Shown: positions 28,891 to 37,547, counted from the first letter of the stretch. The stretch: DNA of 64,000 nt from Pacificimonas flava (GCF_000342165.1 NZ_AMRV01000001.1:372001-436000), one strand, 5' to 3'. A program made the numbers and translations. The notes: a model not told the origin generated them from the letters alone.

Positions 28891-30224
28891 TCGACCTCCG
28901 GCTCGACTGGATAGGGGCCGAGATAATAGCGAATATTCGATGCGGCAGCGCTATCGGCATAGCGGTTCGCGGCGGCTTCATAGGAGGGGTCACCCAGATA
29001 CCAGGCAGCTGTGCGGAAAGTCTCGACGGCGAGTATGTCTTCCGACTGCATTTTTTCCGGATCATCGAAAGCGATGTCTTGATATGGCCAGCTTTTGGCG
29101 GGATCGACCACCATCGCTGCCATCTTGAGCGCAGTTTCAAGCCCGGCGCCGACGGTATTGCGATATGATGCCACATCCTGCCCAGCGCACCGGCCGAGCT
29201 GCGCCACGCGCTCGGCGGCGTGAAGCGTCCAAAGCGTGTAGTGCCAACTGCGTGTGCGCTTCAATTCTTCGGGCAATGTGCCATCAGCGGCGAACTGGGT
29301 ATCGATTCGCGCTTCGCCAAACATTTCCGTCACGGTTTTAGTCACCCGGTCGAGACGCGCGAACAAGGCAAAATGGCTGATCAGCATGTCGAAATAGATG
29401 CCGTGATTGTTCTTGGTCGCACGTTCCAGACGTCCGTTGGGGCTCGTCGCCATCCACTCGACGAAATCGCCGAACCAGCCTTCAAGCGCAGCCTGGTCCT
29501 CTTTTCCCAGCGCGCCGGATGGGCCGAGCAATCCGATACTTTCCACCACCGGCACCAGCCGGGAGGCGTCGATGATGCCGAACGGACGCCCGATGTAGCG
29601 GCCGGGAATGGCCTGTGCATGGGTGAGGTTTGGATTCATCCGAGTGGCCGGATCGACAAACCACGTGCGCACCAATGCCGCGGCGTGCTCGGCATAAACC
29701 TGCTCGCCACTGTGATAGTAAGCAAGCGACAGCAGCGTGACGTCATCACTGAAGTTCTGCAGGCGGTGGAGATCGAATTCGGGTCCGCCGCGTTCCGGAT
29801 TTATGTGTCCATCGCGGCGCGCATAGGGTTCCCCGTTCCGCTTTCCCGGCGTTGGCCACCAATAAGGGCCAAGGGAATGATAGTCGTGACGGTCGCCGCT
29901 GGCCGGAAGTTTTGTCTTGTCGGTGACTGAGTAGGGTCCCCGGTTTAGTGCCGCATCGGCAGCCCGTTTCAGCCTCGCAAGAGCAATGCGATCAGCCGCG
30001 ATGTTTCTCTTGGCGGCGCTCAGCATTCCGGGCGTCCACAGGAACGTGCGTGCTCCACCCATGGCCGAAGCATAGCCATTCGATCCCTCGCATGTGGGCG
30101 CCGCCGACACTGTCTCATCGCGCGCGCCGGCTTGCGCGGCAAGCGCAGCGGACAGCGCGAATGGAAGGCTGAAAACAGCTAGTCTGAAACTCCGATTTGG
30201 CGAACGTGTTGATGACATGGTCAA
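28887..30224 (-). CDS. Alginate-lyase-superfamily polysaccharide lyase (PL38/PL5-like)
   Basis: A 445-residue exported enzyme of the (alpha/alpha)-barrel PF05426 group. After a signal region of about 35 residues come YHSLGPYWWPTPGKRNGEPY (near 115), MNPNLTHAQAIPGRYIG (near 196) and the catalytic-type KNNHGIYFDM with Asn272, Asn273 and His274. The YWWPTP and RRDGHINPE features resemble PL38 members, for which glucuronan lyase activity is known, more than the classic PL5 alginate lyases. Beta-elimination would give 4,5-unsaturated uronates feeding KduI. It starts 1 bp after the TonB receptor stop and overlaps the beta-helix gene. The exact substrate is unproven. Confidence 0.82.
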   Translation of the reverse strand: MTMSSTRSPNRSFRLAVFSLPFALSAALAAQAGARDETVSAAPTCEGSNGYASAMGGARTFLWTPGMLSAAKRNIAADRIALARLKRAADAALNRGPYSVTDKTKLPASGDRHDYHSLGPYWWPTPGKRNGEPYARRDGHINPERGGPEFDLHRLQNFSDDVTLLSLAYYHSGEQVYAEHAAALVRTWFVDPATRMNPNLTHAQAIPGRYIGRPFGIIDASRLVPVVESIGLLGPSGALGKEDQAALEGWFGDFVEWMATSPNGRLERATKNNHGIYFDMLISHFALFARLDRVTKTVTEMFGEARIDTQFAADGTLPEELKRTRSWHYTLWTLHAAERVAQLGRCAGQDVASYRNTVGAGLETALKMAAMVVDPAKSWPYQDIAFDDPEKMQSEDILAVETFRTAAWYLGDPSYEAAANRYADSAAASNIRYYLGPYPVEPEVE

Positions 30225-30225
30225 G

Positions 30226-33200
30226 TCAGAACCGAGCCGTCACACCCGCATAGTAGCGCCGTCCGTAGACACTGACCTCACTGATGGCACCGGTCGCGGG
30301 ACGTTCGAGGATTTGCGGATGATTTGTGAGATTCAGAGCCTGGAAGCGCAGCTGTAGATTGTCGGTGAGATCGAAAGACGCACTCGCGTCTAGCGACTGG
30401 CCATCTTCAGCAAAGCGGTTCGCGTTTAATTCGAAGGGTTTAAGATATCGCGACCGGTACTTATATATCAGCCGCAGCTGCACCGGTCCCTTGTCGTAAT
30501 ATCCGGTCGCCGTGAACGTATGGCGAGAAAGGCCGATTATTTGGGCCGGGCTGGTAAAGAGACGTAGCGGAAAATCGGCATCGACAGCACTGGGATCCGC
30601 ATATTCGAAGTTCGTGTCAGCATAAGTGTACCCCCCCACAAACCCCAACCCGCTCAGCAGGCCCGGGAGGTAGGTCATGGCATGGCTGACCGATGCTTCG
30701 AACCCCCAAAGGTCACTTGACTCGTCGCTATTTGCCTGCTGCGCCACCGGCACGGTGACCGGTTGGCCGTCGATAATGAAGCTTTCCTGCGTAGCATTGA
30801 AGTCCGCCGAAACGATGCCTGCCTTCAACTGCTTGTAGAATGGCGCGAAGCTGACCAGGTCACCCTCTTTCGGATACCATTCGAACGACAGATCGGCGTT
30901 CCAGCTTTCTAGAGGCTCAAGTTGCGGATTCCCGCCCGAGACCCCAGCGATCGCGTCGGCAATGGTTAGGTTGCCCGTATCGTCTGTCGAGATATCCCGT
31001 CCTGCTCCCATGTCTTCGATATTGGGACGGGATATGGCTTTGTAGACGGCGCCGCGGACTAGAATATCGGGTGTTGCCAGGAATTTGACATTGAGGCTCG
31101 GCAGGATGTTCAAGAAGCGGTTGCTGCGACGAACCAAATCATACTCGCCAGTCGATGTCAGCGTGACATTACCATCCTCGCTGACGCCCGACAGGAACTG
31201 CGTCCGGAACCCGACCGACTCGACCGTTGTGTCGACCAATCTGACGCCGATATTTCCGCCGAACCGCCCGTCCCCCGTCTCGAAATTCGCCATCGCATAA
31301 GCCGCCATGATCTTCTCTGTCACGTCGATGTCGCTGGTGCTGCGGGGATCAGGTGAAGACCCGGGATCCGCATTGGCGTCGAATCCATCTACCAGACTGA
31401 CCGAGCCGTCTGGATTCCGGCGAAAAACGGCATTCCCCGAAAATGCATTGAACAGGCAGGTGGCATCGAACTGCGCCCAGTTCGAAAGATTGCTTGGCGT
31501 CGTACTGAAATAGTTGTTCTGGCGAAACGGCATCCGGCAGGACTGGCTCGCAGCGATATGCTGAGCGGGACTGATCGGGTCCGGGGCGCCGCTGCCGGTG
31601 AAATCGCCGGTATAGTTTCCGGCCTCGTCTGCCGTACCCAGGAAAAAGCCGTTATTCAGTGAATCGCTGCGTAACTGGATATCCTGATCGGCAACGCGGC
31701 GGTGATCCGAATAGCGGACTCCGCCTTGAATGGACGTGATGAAACTGTCCTCGACATAAGCCTCACCATCCAGACGAGCCGCGTAGATCTTGTCGTTGCG
31801 GTCTGTGAAATCACGGCGCGCATAGCCGGCATCATTGAAGAAATCGGGATCGGTGACATCGAATTCGGGGTCGAACGTCACAACCGGAAAACCAGAGGTC
31901 TTGTCGAGTTGATATGGAATACGGCCGTTACCGAAACCGCTGTCTGTGCCGTCAATCAGTGTTGAAGAGGTGCGCAGCCGCGCTGAGCGATCCAATTCAG
32001 TCCGCTTCGTCTCTGAATAGGACAAGTCGAGTCCAACGCGGCCAAAATCATCGCTCCATTCCGTCGACAATCCACCGCCATAATATTCTTCGTCGCGGCG
32101 GCGGATACGGGTCTGCGATTCGATGCGGCTGTCAGCGCTATGATCAATCAGCACCCCGTTGTCGAGAATCCCGTCGGGTTCCGGCGTGATACCTCGGCGC
32201 CCTTCCGCAATGACAAGGTCAGAGCGATCCTCTTCGAAGAAACGCGTGGAATATTGACCATCGATGTTGATATCGAGTTCGGGGCGGGGCTTGTACTGAA
32301 TTGTGCCGATGACGGCATCGCGATTCTGATCATTGTTGGACTGCCGGAAAAGAAAGCTGTTCGGTACGAAATAGGTTGGGCTATCCGAGCCCTCTTCGAA
32401 CGAGCAGTTTCCTCCGCCAATCGTGTTGCACGGCCGGACGCTTGAACTTTCGGTATAAAAGTCTTCCGGTGCGGACTCGTCAGCGCGTGCATAACCGACT
32501 GATATGCCGAGCTCTCCATCGCCGACCTGGAACTGATCGACATACGAGCCCGACACACGGTAACCTAAGCCATTCCGTCCGTCGATATTGTCGTCAAGCG
32601 CCTCATAAACGCCGCGAGCGTCGATCCGTAGCCGGCGGCGACCCGCGTCCAGTGGCCGGAGGGTTCGCAGATCGATAACGCCCGACGTGCCGCCCTCGAC
32701 GAGCGAAGCATTCTGAGATTTGTAGACAAGTACGCCGTTGACGATTTCCGACGGAAACTGTTGGAACGAGACTGCCCTGTCGCCGGACCCATTGGTCACT
32801 TCTCGACCATTCAGAGTAGAAAAGCCGAGGAAAGGCCCAAGTCCACGAATTGAGATTTCAGAGGCGCTTCCCTTGAAGCGGTCTGCCGTGACACCGACGA
32901 TACGCTCAAGCGTCTCGCCGACAGATTGATCGGGCGTCTCGCCGATCTCATCGCTGATAATCGCATCGACAATCACATCGGCGCTGCGCTTCGTCTCGAT
33001 CGAATTGCGCTGCGTTTCGCGGATGCCAGTCACCACGATAACCGGTTCGCTATCATCAGCTAGAGGGGCCGGTACACCGAAGCGTCCGTCATCCTCAGGT
33101 CCTGAACTCTCTTGAGATGCGCTTTCGACCTGGCGATCGGGGATGCGCTCCTGTGGCGCATTCTCTTGCGCAGCCAATGGGCAAGCGATGACAAAGGCCG

Positions 33201-33276
33201 CTGTGCTTGAAAGCAAAAGACCACGAGCTGCGCACTTGCGGAACAGAAGCATTCTATGTCTGCGGTCGGTCATCAT
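30226..33276 (-). CDS. TonB-dependent outer-membrane receptor (oligosaccharide uptake)
   Basis: A 1016-residue receptor of the large sphingomonad/Caulobacter type. The signal sequence ends near residue 36. EPVIVVTGIRETQRNSIETK (near 78) is the TonB-box and plug entry; ISDEIGETPDQSVGETLERI and ISIRGLGPFLGFSTLNGREV are conserved plug motifs. A 22-strand barrel follows, ending in RRYYAGVTARF with a terminal Phe. It heads the operon with the lyase, beta-helix, kduI, kduD and kdgK genes and so probably imports uronic oligosaccharides. Two GACACCGGT operator copies lie 38-69 bp upstream. AAGGGGAGA precedes the tandem ATG ATG start. Confidence 0.93.
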   Translation of the reverse strand: MMTDRRHRMLLFRKCAARGLLLSSTAAFVIACPLAAQENAPQERIPDRQVESASQESSGPEDDGRFGVPAPLADDSEPVIVVTGIRETQRNSIETKRSADVIVDAIISDEIGETPDQSVGETLERIVGVTADRFKGSASEISIRGLGPFLGFSTLNGREVTNGSGDRAVSFQQFPSEIVNGVLVYKSQNASLVEGGTSGVIDLRTLRPLDAGRRRLRIDARGVYEALDDNIDGRNGLGYRVSGSYVDQFQVGDGELGISVGYARADESAPEDFYTESSSVRPCNTIGGGNCSFEEGSDSPTYFVPNSFLFRQSNNDQNRDAVIGTIQYKPRPELDINIDGQYSTRFFEEDRSDLVIAEGRRGITPEPDGILDNGVLIDHSADSRIESQTRIRRRDEEYYGGGLSTEWSDDFGRVGLDLSYSETKRTELDRSARLRTSSTLIDGTDSGFGNGRIPYQLDKTSGFPVVTFDPEFDVTDPDFFNDAGYARRDFTDRNDKIYAARLDGEAYVEDSFITSIQGGVRYSDHRRVADQDIQLRSDSLNNGFFLGTADEAGNYTGDFTGSGAPDPISPAQHIAASQSCRMPFRQNNYFSTTPSNLSNWAQFDATCLFNAFSGNAVFRRNPDGSVSLVDGFDANADPGSSPDPRSTSDIDVTEKIMAAYAMANFETGDGRFGGNIGVRLVDTTVESVGFRTQFLSGVSEDGNVTLTSTGEYDLVRRSNRFLNILPSLNVKFLATPDILVRGAVYKAISRPNIEDMGAGRDISTDDTGNLTIADAIAGVSGGNPQLEPLESWNADLSFEWYPKEGDLVSFAPFYKQLKAGIVSADFNATQESFIIDGQPVTVPVAQQANSDESSDLWGFEASVSHAMTYLPGLLSGLGFVGGYTYADTNFEYADPSAVDADFPLRLFTSPAQIIGLSRHTFTATGYYDKGPVQLRLIYKYRSRYLKPFELNANRFAEDGQSLDASASFDLTDNLQLRFQALNLTNHPQILERPATGAISEVSVYGRRYYAGVTARF

Positions 33277-33313
33277 TCTCCCCTTTTTATCTGTGCATTA
33301 ACTGCATCTTTGG

Positions 33314-33325
33314 ACTACCGGTGTC
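33314..33325. promoter_or_regulatory. LacI-type operator upstream of the TonB receptor (site B2)
   Basis: ACTACCGGTGTC keeps the right half of the GACACCGGTGTC palindrome and has a degenerate left half. It is spaced 19 bp centre to centre from site B1, roughly two helical turns, on the promoter side of the TonB receptor operon. Confidence 0.5.
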
Positions 33326-33332
33326 ATTAAAA

Positions 33333-33344
33333 GATACCGGTGTC
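33333..33344. promoter_or_regulatory. LacI-type operator upstream of the TonB receptor (site B1)
   Basis: GATACCGGTGTC differs from the perfect palindrome of site A by one base. A TTGACA hexamer overlaps it on the minus strand, so binding here could block the promoter of the TonB receptor operon. It lies in the 118-bp gap between dctM and the receptor gene. Confidence 0.68.
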
Positions 33345-33394
33345 AACAGCCTGTCTGATTTTCGCGCCTTGCCCGCCAAAATCAGTCCGGAATC

Positions 33395-34684
33395 TTACCT
33401 GGCATCGAAGAAGTCGGGCAAAGTCATCGATATTCCTGGAATGTATGTGATGAGCATGAGCGCCCCAATTAAAGCAAAGTAAAATGGCCATATTGTCCGA
33501 ATGGTACGCTCAACGCTGATCCCGCCAACCGCAGCGCCAACGAACAGCACCGATCCAACCGGAGGTGTCACTAAGCCGACCCCGAGGTTCAGCATCATGA
33601 TCACTCCGAAATGTACTGGATCAATACCGATAGCGGAAACGATCGGGAGGAAAATCGGAGTTGTGATGACGATCAGTGGCGACATATCCATGAACGTGCC
33701 AAGAACGAGCAGCATGGCATTCACGATGAGTAGAACGAGTATCGGATCATCGGTGATCGCCGCGATGAGTCTGGCAAGCTCGGTCGGCACCTCAAGAATG
33801 GCAAGTACATAGCCAAAGCTGCTCGCTGCCCCGATAATGAGCAATACCATCGCGGTGATACGGACCGACGCCATTGCGCTTTCTTGAAATTCCATAAAGC
33901 CGACGGTGCGGTAGACGGCCGCGCCAACCGCGACAGTATAGATCACAGCTATCGCCGAGGACTCGGTGGCGGTGAAAATGCCGCTTAATATGCCGCCTAT
34001 GATGATGATGGCCGTCATCAGCCCGGGCAGCGCATACACCAACGCCTTCAGGAACGCCCCCCAACCCGGGAAGACACCCGCAGCATAGCCCCGCTTCACC
34101 GCTACGCGCCAGGCAACGAGCATAAGAAGCCCGCCAGTCAGAATCCCCGGGAAGATTCCCGCCAGAAACAGATCGCCAATGGAAACCCCAGTGCCTGCGG
34201 AAGCAGCATAAATGATCATGTTGTGCGATGGAGGGATAAGCAGGCCGACGATAGCCGCAGTGACATTCACATTCGTCGCATAATCGCGATCATAACCCTT
34301 GTCGCGCATCATAGGAGAGATGGTTGAGCCCATTGCAGAGGCATTCGCGATCGCCGATCCGGAAACGGAGCCAAACAGCATCGAAGCCCCGATGTTGACC
34401 TGCCCCAAACCGCCGCGGGCGCGGCCCACCGAGGCTTCGGCAATGCTTACGAGCTGCCGTGCGATGCCGGACCGGTACATCAAATCGCCGGCAAAAATGA
34501 AGAACGGAATGGCAAGCAAAGAAAAGATGTTGATGCCCGCGGTCAGCCGCTGAAGCGAAACGGCCAGCGGAATATCAAGAGCTATCAACGTGATCGCCGC
34601 AGATATGAACAGGGCCAGGGCCACCGGCATCCCGACAACCAGCAGAACCGCAAGACTGATCAGAAGCAGCGGGAGTTCCATCAA
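33395..34684 (-). CDS. dctM: TRAP transporter large membrane subunit (DctM family)
   Basis: A 429-residue inner-membrane protein with about 12 hydrophobic helices, the transport subunit of a sodium-driven TRAP system. Family motifs: LLISLAVLLVVGMPVALAL at the N-terminus, FIFAGDLMYRSGIARQLV near residue 62, SGSAIANASAMGSTISPMM near 110 and PPVGSVLFVGAAVGG near 375. It overlaps dctQ by ATGA and forms a dctP-dctQ-dctM operon on the minus strand. Next to kdu genes and an operator, the likely cargo is a uronate or an unsaturated keto-uronate. Confidence 0.93.
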   Translation of the reverse strand: MMELPLLLISLAVLLVVGMPVALALFISAAITLIALDIPLAVSLQRLTAGINIFSLLAIPFFIFAGDLMYRSGIARQLVSIAEASVGRARGGLGQVNIGASMLFGSVSGSAIANASAMGSTISPMMRDKGYDRDYATNVNVTAAIVGLLIPPSHNMIIYAASAGTGVSIGDLFLAGIFPGILTGGLLMLVAWRVAVKRGYAAGVFPGWGAFLKALVYALPGLMTAIIIIGGILSGIFTATESSAIAVIYTVAVGAAVYRTVGFMEFQESAMASVRITAMVLLIIGAASSFGYVLAILEVPTELARLIAAITDDPILVLLIVNAMLLVLGTFMDMSPLIVITTPIFLPIVSAIGIDPVHFGVIMMLNLGVGLVTPPVGSVLFVGAAVGGISVERTIRTIWPFYFALIGALMLITYIPGISMTLPDFFDAR

Positions 34685-35331
34685 ATATCATCCTCGTGCC
34701 GGCGGCGCGTGCGGCTGGCTCCCCTGGTCGGGGGGTGATCGGGCTTCCGCGGTTTATGCGACGCCCTGGATTCGCGAACCGTCGGAACAACTTCCGGATC
34801 GTCGGAAGCCGCTTGCTCGCCGGCGGTCGGTTCATCGTGCGCAGCAAATCCCGGACGGAGAATCTCGCCCAGAAGCCGCGTTCCAGCAAAGAGCGTGATG
34901 AAAGCCCCCGCAATCGGCAGCGGCAAATAGGCCCAGAAACGCGAAAGACCGAGCGCAGGGATCACATGCGTGCGCACGGTGGCTGCGAGGTCAAAGCCCC
35001 AGACAATGAATAGCAGGCCGACCGCAACGATAAGGGCTTCCACAACAAGACGAAGTGACCGCGCCCCACGCTCCGGCAGTCGCGCGTGCAGGGCTGCGAT
35101 CCGGATGTGAAAGTCTTGTTGAAAACCGGCGGCGGCGGCTAGCAATGCATACCAGATCATCAAGAGGAGCGTGAGCTGTTCCGACCAGTTCGGGCTCGCG
35201 TTCAACACATACCGGGCAAACACCTGCCATCCGACTATAACCGTCATCAGCACGAGCCCGGCGCCCCCGATCCAGAGCAAAATGCTGGCCAAGCGATCGT
35301 TGATGCGGGTTATTCGATCGAATAGTTGCAT
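34681..35331 (-). CDS. dctQ: TRAP transporter small membrane subunit (DctQ family)
   Basis: A 216-residue inner-membrane protein with four helices, the partner of DctM. The N-terminal half has INDRLASILLWIGGAGLVLM and ARYVLNASPNWSEQLTLLLMIW (near residue 38), typical of DctQ. The C-terminal tail from about residue 165 is unusually long, charged and probably disordered (TAGEQAASDDPEVVPTVRES), ending in an Arg/His-rich stretch; DctQ proteins are normally about 160-180 residues. It lies 1 bp after the dctP stop and overlaps dctM by ATGA. Confidence 0.88.
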   Translation of the reverse strand: MQLFDRITRINDRLASILLWIGGAGLVLMTVIVGWQVFARYVLNASPNWSEQLTLLLMIWYALLAAAAGFQQDFHIRIAALHARLPERGARSLRLVVEALIVAVGLLFIVWGFDLAATVRTHVIPALGLSRFWAYLPLPIAGAFITLFAGTRLLGEILRPGFAAHDEPTAGEQAASDDPEVVPTVRESRASHKPRKPDHPPTRGASRTRRRHEDDI

Positions 35332-35332
35332 A

Positions 35333-36379
35333 TCACGCCGCCGTGCTCATTGCCCGGATCGCATCGACCAGCGCGCGCTGTGCAGGAGAAGTGACAAACC
35401 GTTTCCATACCGGTTGTACGCGCTCGACGAATGCTCCGATATCGTCGATCTCGTTAACCTGAACGCCCGATTGCGCCAGAGTCTGCCGGGATTGGTCTAC
35501 CTTCTCGTCCCAAAGGCCGCGCATCACCGATACCGATTCGCGTGCGCTTTTGAGAATGATGTCCCTGTCTGACGAGCTCAAATTTTCCCAGACGGTCCGG
35601 GACATCACCAGGACCTCAGGCGCAATAACGTGACGCGTCAGGCTGTAATAGCGTGCGACCTCATAATGTCTGGTACTCTCAAAACTTGGCCAATTATTCT
35701 CCGCACCATCAATAACCCCCTGTACCAGCGCTTGGTAAATTTCGCCTAAAGGCATCGGGGTCGCGTTGGCGCCAAGCGCCTCGATCAAACTGACATAAAG
35801 ATCGCTGCTCTGCACACGAACCTTCAGACCATTCAGATCTTCCGGGCGTCTGACCGGACCGCTCACATTATAAATTGACCGCGCACCGGAATCGTAAAAG
35901 CAAAGGCCAATCAATCCGTGCGGTGCCAGCGACTTCAGAACATCCTCTCCGGGCGCTCCATCCATGGCACGGCGCATGTGAGCTTCGTCGTCGAACAGGA
36001 AAGGAAGCGAGGGAACGATCGTCAGCGGCTCTATACTGTTGAGGGGAGCCAGGGCGACCCTGTTGAGATCGATGCCACCGAAAGTTGCAAGTTCCAGCGT
36101 GTCGCGTTCCGAGCCCAGCTGTCCGCCCGGATAAAGCTTCAGCCTCATGCGTCCATTCGAATAGCCTTCCAGCCTGCGCCCCATGTCGAGCAACGCTCTC
36201 GATGTCGGGTAATCCTCCGGATGGAATTCAGCGGCGCGCAAGGTGCGGGTGGGAGATGGGGTACATCCGCTTGATCCCGCCAAAAGAATGGAAGCGGTCA
36301 GAAACTGACGGCGATCCGGACGCCACAGCGCACCCTTTCTCCCTGATGCCACAGGTCTGGACACCCCACCCGCATTCAT
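35333..36379 (-). CDS. dctP: TRAP transporter substrate-binding protein (DctP family)
   Basis: A 348-residue periplasmic solute receptor. The export region has twin arginines and a lipobox-like cysteine (RRQFLTASILLAGSSGC, residues about 23-39), so it may be a Tat-exported lipoprotein. The DctP fold shows GRMRLKLYPGGQLGSERDTL near 77, GLKVRVQSSDLYV near 183 with the Arg that pairs with the ligand carboxylate, and GVIDGAENNWPSFEST near 223. It is the first gene of the TRAP operon; a GACACCGGTTAC operator lies 58 bp upstream. The cargo is probably an organic acid from uronate breakdown. Confidence 0.92.
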   Translation of the reverse strand: MNAGGVSRPVASGRKGALWRPDRRQFLTASILLAGSSGCTPSPTRTLRAAEFHPEDYPTSRALLDMGRRLEGYSNGRMRLKLYPGGQLGSERDTLELATFGGIDLNRVALAPLNSIEPLTIVPSLPFLFDDEAHMRRAMDGAPGEDVLKSLAPHGLIGLCFYDSGARSIYNVSGPVRRPEDLNGLKVRVQSSDLYVSLIEALGANATPMPLGEIYQALVQGVIDGAENNWPSFESTRHYEVARYYSLTRHVIAPEVLVMSRTVWENLSSSDRDIILKSARESVSVMRGLWDEKVDQSRQTLAQSGVQVNEIDDIGAFVERVQPVWKRFVTSPAQRALVDAIRAMSTAA

Positions 36380-36436
36380 AATTCCTCCCCATCAGATGCA
36401 GCCTTGAGCTGACTTGAAATGAAGATGGCATATCGT

Positions 36437-36448
36437 GACACCGGTTAC
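36437..36448. promoter_or_regulatory. LacI-type operator upstream of dctP (site C)
   Basis: GACACCGGTTAC matches the perfect palindrome of site A at 10 of 12 positions and keeps the GACACCGGT core. It sits 58 bp upstream of the dctP start codon on the divergent strand. Confidence 0.6.
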
Positions 36449-36630
36449 CAGACGAAATGTGGAATCAGTCTCGGGGACAGGAATTGGCCCGGAAGCACGT
36501 ATTCTCTCAATGCTGTTTTGGGTCGCTGGCTCTGCTCTCATCGCAATATTCTGAATCGCGTGTGCCCAGATGCAGTCTCTCCTCCCGCGGAAGCGATAGA
36601 GCTTTCGATCACCTGAACATGTTTGTGCGC

Positions 36631-36658
36631 TTGACGATGCGAAGCTCCTCTCTAGCTT
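36631..36658 (+). promoter_or_regulatory. eda: Putative promoter of eda
   Basis: TTGACG (36631-36636) and TAGCTT (36653-36658) are spaced by 16 bases and resemble sigma-70-type -35 and -10 elements. The GACACCGGTTTC operator begins two bases downstream, where a bound repressor would block initiation. Confidence 0.5.
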
Positions 36659-36660
36659 AA

Positions 36661-36672
36661 GACACCGGTTTC
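36661..36672. promoter_or_regulatory. LacI-type operator upstream of eda (site D)
   Basis: GACACCGGTTTC matches 11 of 12 positions of the site A palindrome. It follows the putative -10 box of eda and precedes the GGAG ribosome site at 36679-36682. Confidence 0.7.
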
Positions 36673-36711
36673 CTAGACGGAGTAACGCTCATCACCACCA
36701 TCGACCGGATT

Positions 36712-37314
36712 ATGCGGACCGCACCAGTGATTCCGGTGCTCGTTATCGAGCGTCTAGAGCATGCAAGACCACTGGCCGAAGCACTTGTGTCGGGCGGCCT
36801 GCATGTTCTTGAGGTCACGCTGCGCACCAAAGTGGCGCTCGACGCGATTCGTGAGATGAGGTCAGTGGATGGTGCGGTCGTCGGTGCCGGAACCGTGAAA
36901 AATGCCGATGATCTCCAACGGGCCAGTGACGCCGGAAGTGAATTCATCGTTTCTCCCGGTTTGACCAGCACCCTTGCCCGCGCCGCCATCGACATGAACA
37001 TCCCGTTCCTGCCGGGCGTCTCCAATGCGGGGGATATTATGAAGGGCCTCGATCACGGGCTGACGCATTTCAAGTTTTTCCCTGCAGTGCCGAGCGGCGG
37101 CATTCCCGCCCTGAAGGCTCTGTCCGCGCCGTTCGGCGAAGTATCCTTCTGTCCAACAGGCGGCATTACGATGGGCACCGCACCGGACTGGCTGTCGCTG
37201 GACCAAGTCCTATGTGTCGGCGGCAGCTGGCTGGTTCCAAAAGGCAGTCCTGATTTCCCGAACATCCGAGGGCGCGCCGCAATGGCTTCAAATATCGGAA
37301 GATATTTAGATTGA
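36712..37314 (+). CDS. eda: KDPG aldolase (2-dehydro-3-deoxy-phosphogluconate aldolase)
   Basis: A class I aldolase of about 200 residues splitting KDPG into pyruvate and glyceraldehyde 3-phosphate, the last step of the uronate path. APVIPVLVIE starts the fold, EVTLRT near residue 38 holds the catalytic Glu, GAGTVK near 62, and Lys121 in THFKFFPA forms the Schiff base; CPTGGI binds phosphate. ATG 36712 leaves the protein slightly short. The frame is open upstream and the homologous start would fall near 36691 (ITTIDRIM), 8 bp after GGAG, but that codon is ATC. Control by the LacI operator is likely. Confidence 0.93.
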   Translation: MRTAPVIPVLVIERLEHARPLAEALVSGGLHVLEVTLRTKVALDAIREMRSVDGAVVGAGTVKNADDLQRASDAGSEFIVSPGLTSTLARAAIDMNIPFLPGVSNAGDIMKGLDHGLTHFKFFPAVPSGGIPALKALSAPFGEVSFCPTGGITMGTAPDWLSLDQVLCVGGSWLVPKGSPDFPNIRGRAAMASNIGRYLD

Positions 37315-37547
37315 TGAAAGACCGTGCTTTGCTTGACATCCCGCCTGTTTTTTCCATCCGGTAGAAGAACTTGCCGGCTCCGTTCGTTGTATTCCGCTAG
37401 ACTACGTACAAAACGATCAAGCGCTATAAGGAGTCTGGCGTTTCTCCTCTCAGAACAAAGAAAGATGGCCGCTCCGACCAGCGGAAGGTCAAACCTCAAA
37501 ATAAGCCGCCAGCGGAGGTCGTCCACACACGGGTCCTCCGCCCGACC

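Larger units (their letters stand above)
36380..36711. other. Divergent control region between dctP and eda
   Basis: About 330 bp without a gene that I can support; small open frames here have no family resemblance. It holds a dctP-side operator (36437-36448) and an eda-side promoter plus operator (36631-36672), all listed separately. The DNA is clearly less GC-rich than the respiratory region to the right. Confidence 0.6.

Noticed and set aside
32140-32790. Several short plus-strand frames opposite the TonB receptor
   Set aside because: All are fragments without signal, motif or ribosome site, inside a continuous TonB receptor gene.
37318-37547. Short frames on both strands after eda, one with a basic transposase-like look
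   Set aside because: No transposase motif or terminal repeats could be recognised, so no feature is claimed.
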